From positions 35,703 to 99,702 of the forward strand of contig MPUH01000128.1 of assembly GCA_001970955.1 (NCBI GenBank): a stretch of 64,000 bases of DNA, in the 5' to 3' direction. A model generated the notes under the pieces. That model worked only from the letters and a program-made list of their open reading frames with translations. It did no database searches and had not been told where the DNA came from. This document shows, one piece after another, positions 59,365 to 64,000 of this stretch. Within the stretch, counting starts at the first letter, position 1; each line of letters begins with the position of its first letter. A program made the position numbers and the translations under genes. This stretch comes from Stentor coeruleus. Lineage: Eukaryota; Ciliophora; Heterotrichea; Heterotrichida; Stentoridae.

Positions 59365-60768
59365 CTAATGTTTGACTGCTTCAACTGCAGGCAAGTGAGG
59401 CTTGACATACTTTTTCCATCCTGGTGGGCCGAATATTTTCCCCTGGAATTTCTTCTCAAACCATTTCTTTTCATACCTCTTAAAAATAGTAAAACTCAAA
59501 GCTTGTTTAATATCAGAAATAAAAGGTGTAGTTGTATCAGTAGCAAGCTTAGTATTAACTTCTTCTCCACCATATCTAAATCCTGGCATAATCAACTTAT
59601 GCCATCCAGTGAAAATAGGTGTTGCTGTAACTCCATCATAAAAATAATGAGTATGTTTACCTTTTTTTAAATCTCCAATATTCCCAGCAACAACTTTAGC
59701 TTGTGTACAAACAGCAATACAATTACTTACAGTAGGAATATTACTGATTTCCCCAATACTAAAAATATTAGACCATTTTTTATGAGTCAAAGTATGATGA
59801 TCAACAGCAACATGTCCAGATTCATCACAAAATTGTTTGACAACATCAGGAACTTTAGCTTCAGGATAAACTATTGCTGAACCATAATTAATTATTTCTT
59901 GCTCACCGGTTTGAAGGTTTTTATATACTAAATCTGATACTCTATGAGGGTCTGAAATGCTACTATATCTGATTTCTTCTAATTGACGATTATATCTTAT
60001 TTCAATACCTCGCTTTTTTGCTAAGTCTTCAAGTTTTTCATTAATCCAAGGGATTCTATGTAAGAATGTATCAGGTGAAGTGACGATAAATTTCGAACCA
60101 TACCATTGACCTTCAACTTTGACATCTTTTGCAAACTGATCGAAAAGCATGAAAATATGATTTGTCCCTTCATTCTTATAAGGGGATTTAGGAAATGCAT
60201 AAACAAAATTCCCACCACGGAAGTCTAGTGATGATCTCCAGACCATTTTAGCAGAATGGACTTGAGCTGTTGATACAACTTTTGAATTCCAAAAATCCTT
60301 GATGCATTTTTCCATACCTTTAACTTTATCCCAATCAAACTGATACTCTCCAGCTAGAATCATATGGTCATAAGTATAAGTTTTATCTTGAAGGTAAATT
60401 TTATTGTTTTCTGGTTCGAATTTTATAACATCTGCATCAATTTTATAATAATGACCTTTTGGAGGACCTGAAAAAATCCCTTTACCTGTAGCTTCTTCAT
60501 CTTTGAATGATAAATGCATATAGAGGTCTTTAGAAAACTCATGCATTATAGGACGTGTTTTATCAGAAAATAATGCTACTGGTTCTTTAAGATTAGCTTT
60601 GCAGAAAGCTCCTAACATAGTATTCCCAGTATTTAGGTATTGTCCTAAAGCTACAATAACAGTTTCGATATGGGTCTTGTCACCAAGTTTCTGAGGCTTT
60701 ACGGCAATACCTCCTGCAAATCTGACTGGAGGACCATAAACACTCTTTGATAAGCAATGCCTAAACAT
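59365..60768 (-). CDS. Sulfide:quinone oxidoreductase-like protein lacking catalytic residues
   Basis: 467 aa with a basic, presequence-like N-terminus (MFRHCLSKSVYGPPVRFAGG) suggesting mitochondria. The whole chain aligns by eye with eukaryotic SQR: VIVALGQYLNTG (36-48) where the FAD GxGxGG loop should be, ILAGEYQFDWDKVKGM, FPKSPYK (192-198), FSIGEISNIPT (336-346) and a C-terminal FKRYEKKWFEKK region. The glycine loop is lost, and both conserved redox Cys positions are replaced (Asn199, Ile341). FAD binding and sulfide oxidation are thus unlikely. Possibly a structural subunit of a mitochondrial complex. Confidence 0.82.
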   Translation of the reverse strand: MFRHCLSKSVYGPPVRFAGGIAVKPQKLGDKTHIETVIVALGQYLNTGNTMLGAFCKANLKEPVALFSDKTRPIMHEFSKDLYMHLSFKDEEATGKGIFSGPPKGHYYKIDADVIKFEPENNKIYLQDKTYTYDHMILAGEYQFDWDKVKGMEKCIKDFWNSKVVSTAQVHSAKMVWRSSLDFRGGNFVYAFPKSPYKNEGTNHIFMLFDQFAKDVKVEGQWYGSKFIVTSPDTFLHRIPWINEKLEDLAKKRGIEIRYNRQLEEIRYSSISDPHRVSDLVYKNLQTGEQEIINYGSAIVYPEAKVPDVVKQFCDESGHVAVDHHTLTHKKWSNIFSIGEISNIPTVSNCIAVCTQAKVVAGNIGDLKKGKHTHYFYDGVTATPIFTGWHKLIMPGFRYGGEEVNTKLATDTTTPFISDIKQALSFTIFKRYEKKWFEKKFQGKIFGPPGWKKYVKPHLPAVEAVKH

Positions 60769-61001
60769 ATGGCTATTATAATAACATTTTCTTAACAGAC
60801 TTATGAAGATAAAGCTGGGGTTTTTTAAGGTAATTTGGAGTTGGATAAAGGGTTTTTAAAGTTTGTAGTTATGAAAAAAAAATATGTATGAAAAGTTAGA
60901 TGAGGATTTTATGATGAAAGGGAAAAATTATGTTGGAAGTGTAGTGAAAATTATGAAATATAAGGATTTTTTATTAGAGTTTGATATATTTTTAAGTTAG
61001 T

Positions 61002-61655
61002 TTAATCACCAAATTCTCTTGCAGGGGTATGCGATACTGTATAATCAGCTTTTTGGGGACTTTGTGGATAACTTCTAGCATCGTTTACTGGATAGTTAAT
61101 AATAATTTCAGGTCCCAAACTCTGATTCCCAGTATATTTGTGGCAGTACAAATGACAGTTAAGTGCAATAAAAGCTACGAATATCAATACTAAAAATATT
61201 ATCCACAAAGCAACTAAAGCTTGGCTTAGTCTTATCCCATCAGGATAGTCTTCCATACAATTATTATCTTCACTTATCCATTCAGCACCAATAACATACC
61301 AACAAAATTCTAATATGCTAAAACCCCAATAAACCGGGAAGTAACATAAGTCAATTCGCAAAGTAAAAGTTTTCATTTTCCTGCTATATCCTGTTCCTAT
61401 ACTCTTTTCTTTGCATATCCTCACTAAGAATACAAAGAAATTCAATATAAATGCACATATATACATAGCAAATAGACCTTTTAAGAACACATTTATTGGG
61501 ACTGAGCAACTTCCTGGTTTGCCATAAGCTATGGATCCGATTATAATTATGAAAAGGCCTTGGTATGCCATCTGTGGGTATTTTAGGTTGTACCACTTGA
61601 ACATTCTGGTTTTGTCTTTGAGATAAATCTCTAGTTTCTCAGCGTGCTTAAACAT
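61002..61655 (-). CDS. Four-helix membrane protein of unknown function
   Basis: 217 aa. Hydrophobic segments at about 28-45, 59-82, 105-127 and 146-170, then a Pro/Tyr/Ser-rich cytosolic tail (about 185-217) with possible phosphorylation sites. A Cys/acidic loop (WISEDNNCMEDYPDG) lies between helices three and four. No signal peptide or family recognised. Confidence 0.65.
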   Translation of the reverse strand: MFKHAEKLEIYLKDKTRMFKWYNLKYPQMAYQGLFIIIIGSIAYGKPGSCSVPINVFLKGLFAMYICAFILNFFVFLVRICKEKSIGTGYSRKMKTFTLRIDLCYFPVYWGFSILEFCWYVIGAEWISEDNNCMEDYPDGIRLSQALVALWIIFLVLIFVAFIALNCHLYCHKYTGNQSLGPEIIINYPVNDARSYPQSPQKADYTVSHTPAREFGD

Positions 61656-62474
61656 GTATTAAATATGGGTGAGATTTTTTAAAAAAAAAGCTTGAGAAGT
61701 GGTTTTTTGTAAGAAGTAAAGAAGAAGATATGCTTGAAAATTGTTTTGATTTTTGTGTAGAGTTCTTAAATCATCAGGATTTAAATGAGTGGAGATAATT
61801 TGAAATAGGGAATTTTTATTATTTAAGTTAAAGTTTTTTTGGATAAAAATATATCGCTCACAATTGTTTACTCTACTTTTCTGATTTAAAAGTAAATAAA
61901 ATAATATTTAAGTTATGAATCAACAATTATTAATTCAAAATAATCATTTTAAATTATATATAAATCAACCTTACAACTTTGCATTTAACTACGCAATTTA
62001 CACAATTGCAAATGAAAATTTTAAATAAAATATTACTACTAGTACAATATTTTTAGTCAATTCTAATATATATTATTTTAAGATTTACTTTACCTTAACC
62101 TTTATTTTCAAGCCTTTTTAAAATCAAAATATAAATTTCTAATAAACCAACACCTTATCTTAAAAAAAAAAAATCTAATTCTTCTTATATTATCCCTATC
62201 AATTCACATCCTATAATATATTTCCCAATCCTCAAATCATAATCATTCTCCTATGAGCAAAATTTTAGCATATTAAAATAAATACACATGTTAATCCATT
62301 TATTTAGCATAACCTCAAAGGATAATCAATGCATCAAAAAAAAAACAATAATTTACATATAACAACAACATCAATTTAATCAACCCAAAAAAAAATCCTA
62401 CAACATCCTGAGATTCTCAATCCCATAAAACTATCTAAACATTTTCCCATAAATATGATATTAGATTATAAGAT
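61656..62474. other. Intergenic region between minus-strand genes, no gene seen
   Basis: Left 200 bp G-over-C; from about 62050 onward C-over-G with very few G. Purely AT in the middle. No gene or repeat seen. Confidence 0.65.
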
Positions 62475-62954
62475 CTAACTATTGATATAAGGTTTCAAAG
62501 CGCTAACATTCATACTCCTCAATTGGTTCTCAAATCCTTGATTAGGACAAGCACAAGATCGTCCTCTACGCACTTTAGCCAAAGCCTCATCAAAAGTAAG
62601 ATTATACTTGACCATAAAATATCCAATAGCAATCGATGAACTTCTTGAAATCCCAGCAGCACAATGAATAAGCACAGTTTTCCCACACATAAGTTCTCTA
62701 TCGATAAACTTAATAGCTTCAGGCATAAACTGGGCAATATTCGCACTAGGCATATCATCAATATCAATAGTAAAATATTTCATATTCGGATGTTTGACTG
62801 TAGGTGTACTTTTTGAAAGAGCTTGAACTAAACTTGTTATACCATTTTGCGTAAGTAAAGCTAAGTTATTTGCAGCCATAAGTCCTCCAAGGTACAAATT
62901 GTTTTCAATTTTGTGCATAGGCGTGAGGAAGGATTGCATAAACCCAGACTCCAT
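62475..62954 (-). CDS. Atypical dual-specificity protein phosphatase
   Basis: 159 aa, about the size of a single catalytic domain. The P-loop HCAAGISRS has catalytic Cys98 and Arg104, and the general acid is Asp66 or Asp67 (IDIDDMPS). The start NLYLGGLMAA and the AYxM-equivalent IGYFMVKYNLTFDEAL with RRGRSCACPNQGF are standard DUSP features. It would remove phosphate from Tyr and Ser/Thr in signalling. No MAP-kinase docking domain. Divergent from the C2 gene across 29 bp. Confidence 0.92.
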   Translation of the reverse strand: MESGFMQSFLTPMHKIENNLYLGGLMAANNLALLTQNGITSLVQALSKSTPTVKHPNMKYFTIDIDDMPSANIAQFMPEAIKFIDRELMCGKTVLIHCAAGISRSSSIAIGYFMVKYNLTFDEALAKVRRGRSCACPNQGFENQLRSMNVSALKPYINS

Positions 62955-62983
62955 ATTTTAATAGGCGAATAATTTCAATATAA
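62955..62983. promoter_or_regulatory. 29-bp divergent promoter gap
   Basis: Only 29 bp lie between the ATG of the phosphatase (minus) and the ATG of the C2 protein (plus). All 5' untranslated and core-promoter sequence must fit here or overlap coding DNA. Confidence 0.6.
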
Positions 62984-63685
62984 ATGGCACAACCACAGAC
63001 AGGAAATTTAATAGTACGGCCAATCTGTGCAAAGTTGATAAGAGATACAGAAACATTTGGTAAGATGGACCCATATTGCAAAGTTATACTTGGAGCTCAG
63101 AATCAAAGGACTCGTGTTGCAGATGGAGCAGGGAAATTCCCTAATTGGCAGGAACAATTGGTGTTTAGGAAAACTTATGAGGATTCGATGACTATTGAAG
63201 TTTGGGATTATGATAGTGCTTCAAATGATGATTTGGTTGGGACTGGGATTTTAACTATGCAGCGTGCTACATCAAAGCCTAATTGGGAAGATTGGGTTGA
63301 GATTACTCATAGAGGGGTAAAAGCTGGTGATGTTAGGGTTTCTATTACTTTTACACCTGATGCTGGGCAGAAAGCTCCAGGTCAAGGAGGACCTCAAGTT
63401 GTAGTTGTTCAAGGTGGATATCCTGGTTATCCACCTGCACCAGGTTATCCTGGATATCCTCCACCACCAACTGGATATCCACCACCACCAACTGGATACC
63501 CTCCACCACCAACTGGATACCCTCCACCTCCAAGTGGATATCCACCACCACCAGGAGGATATCCACCACCACCAGGAGCTTATCCACCACAAGGAGGATA
63601 TCCACCACCACCAGGAGCTTACCCACCACAAGGATATCCACCACCACCTGGAGCTTATCCACCATATGGAGGATATCATCATTAG
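62984..63685 (+). CDS. C2-domain protein with GYPPPP-repeat tail
   Basis: 233 aa. Residues about 8-125 form a C2 domain: RDTETFGKMDPYCKV and VWDYDSASNDDLVG carry the Asp residues that bind Ca2+, so lipid binding is likely Ca2+-dependent. The tail (about 140-233) is a run of (T/S/G/A)GYPPPP units, similar in style to plant SRC2 and to Pro/Gly/Tyr-rich tails of annexins and PLSCR proteins. Such tails self-associate and bind WW or SH3-like partners. Likely a Ca2+-triggered membrane adaptor. Confidence 0.9.
   Translation: MAQPQTGNLIVRPICAKLIRDTETFGKMDPYCKVILGAQNQRTRVADGAGKFPNWQEQLVFRKTYEDSMTIEVWDYDSASNDDLVGTGILTMQRATSKPNWEDWVEITHRGVKAGDVRVSITFTPDAGQKAPGQGGPQVVVVQGGYPGYPPAPGYPGYPPPPTGYPPPPTGYPPPPTGYPPPPSGYPPPPGGYPPPPGAYPPQGGYPPPPGAYPPQGYPPPPGAYPPYGGYHH
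63430..63675 (+). repeat. 24-bp-type coding repeat (GYPPPP units)
   Basis: Repeats of a unit such as CCACCACCAACTGGATA encode GYPPPPTG; the last copies have insertions of GAYPPQ. In frame throughout the C2 protein tail. Confidence 0.9.
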
Positions 63686-64000
63686 TTAGAATAGAAATTA
63701 AGTGAATAAAAAAATTTATAGAAATTCTAAGGAAAATGCAATATAAAGAAAATAAGAGAGTTAAAAGTATAAATTAAGTACTTGACCTTATGCTTTTAAA
63801 AGAGAGGCTTAGGGAGAAAAAAGAGAGAAGTAATGATTTTGTCATTATTTAGTTATGGTTTATTGAGTTTATATAGGAAAAAATGCAGAAGCTAAAATTT
63901 GTCACTTAGCCAAATATGATTATATTTTCCAGTTCTAAATATAAACCTTTGATGTCTAAAAAAAATATTAGTTATTTCTTATTCAATAGCTCAATAGCTC
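63686..64000. other. 3' flank of the C2 gene, no gene seen
   Basis: A/G/T-rich with few C. The last 17 bp contain the doubled unit CAATAGCT. No gene seen. Confidence 0.6.

Noticed and set aside
63430-63675. Regular short repeats as a CRISPR array
   Set aside because: In-frame coding repeats with no unique spacers, in a eukaryotic gene.
63272-63682. Long antisense frames opposite the C2/GYPPPP gene
   Set aside because: Shadows of a Pro-rich repeat; Trp/Ser-only composition.

Overview
This window looks like macronuclear DNA of a ciliate, most likely a heterotrich close to Stentor. The genes are compact and mostly intronless. All seven introns I could place are 15 or 16 nt long with GT...AG ends. 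All three standard stop codons end genes (TAA, TAG, and TGA at the ABHD17-like gene) and TGG is used for Trp, so the code appears standard. Intergenic DNA is very AT-rich. Species assignment is inference; tiny introns plus the standard code are the main arguments.

Layout: 1-6.9 kb carries a PP2C phosphatase cut by the window edge, a small basic protein, an HMG-box protein, an ankyrin/SAM protein with a CaaX end and a four-helix membrane protein. 7.4-16.4 kb is one giant minus-strand coiled-coil gene (about 2904 aa once four 15-nt introns and one assembly duplication are removed). 17.4-24.1 kb holds a second CaaX protein and a 1656-aa GAF/PAS/cyclic-nucleotide phosphodiesterase. 25-36.9 kb holds an ABHD17-like hydrolase, a mitochondrial EF-Tu gene broken by a 40-bp IES-like insert, an IQ-MORN protein convergent with a TPR-IQ protein, a RING protein and membrane proteins. 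37.6-46.7 kb holds a Tul1-like membrane RING ligase, a degenerate satellite, a Myb protein, an RRM-like protein, a coiled-coil pseudogene, mitochondrial bL35 and an importin-alpha-like protein. 46.7-64 kb holds a displaced promoter copy, a DNRLRE-domain protein, a B-type cyclin, a chagasin-like secreted protein, SEC61 gamma (hidden by an intron), an S11 D,D-peptidase homologue, a Cys-rich RING protein, a DHHC palmitoyltransferase (5' exon hidden by a 16-nt intron), a sulfide:quinone-reductase relative lacking its catalytic residues, a dual-specificity phosphatase and a C2/GYPPPP protein.

There are no operons; neighbours are mostly unrelated housekeeping and signalling genes. Loose themes are protein lipidation (DHHC enzyme, ABHD17-like depalmitoylase, two CaaX proteins, one Met-Gly-x-x-Cys N-terminus), ubiquitin ligation (three RING proteins) and mitochondria (EF-Tu, bL35, SQR-like). 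The most interesting signals are the precise, direct-repeat-flanked insert in EF-Tu; a composition rule under which DNA left of each gene is G-depleted and DNA right of it is C-depleted on the plus strand regardless of gene orientation; the fact that every intron creates an in-frame stop if retained; and several enzymes with changed active sites. Three single-N joins with duplicated flanks are assembly artefacts.
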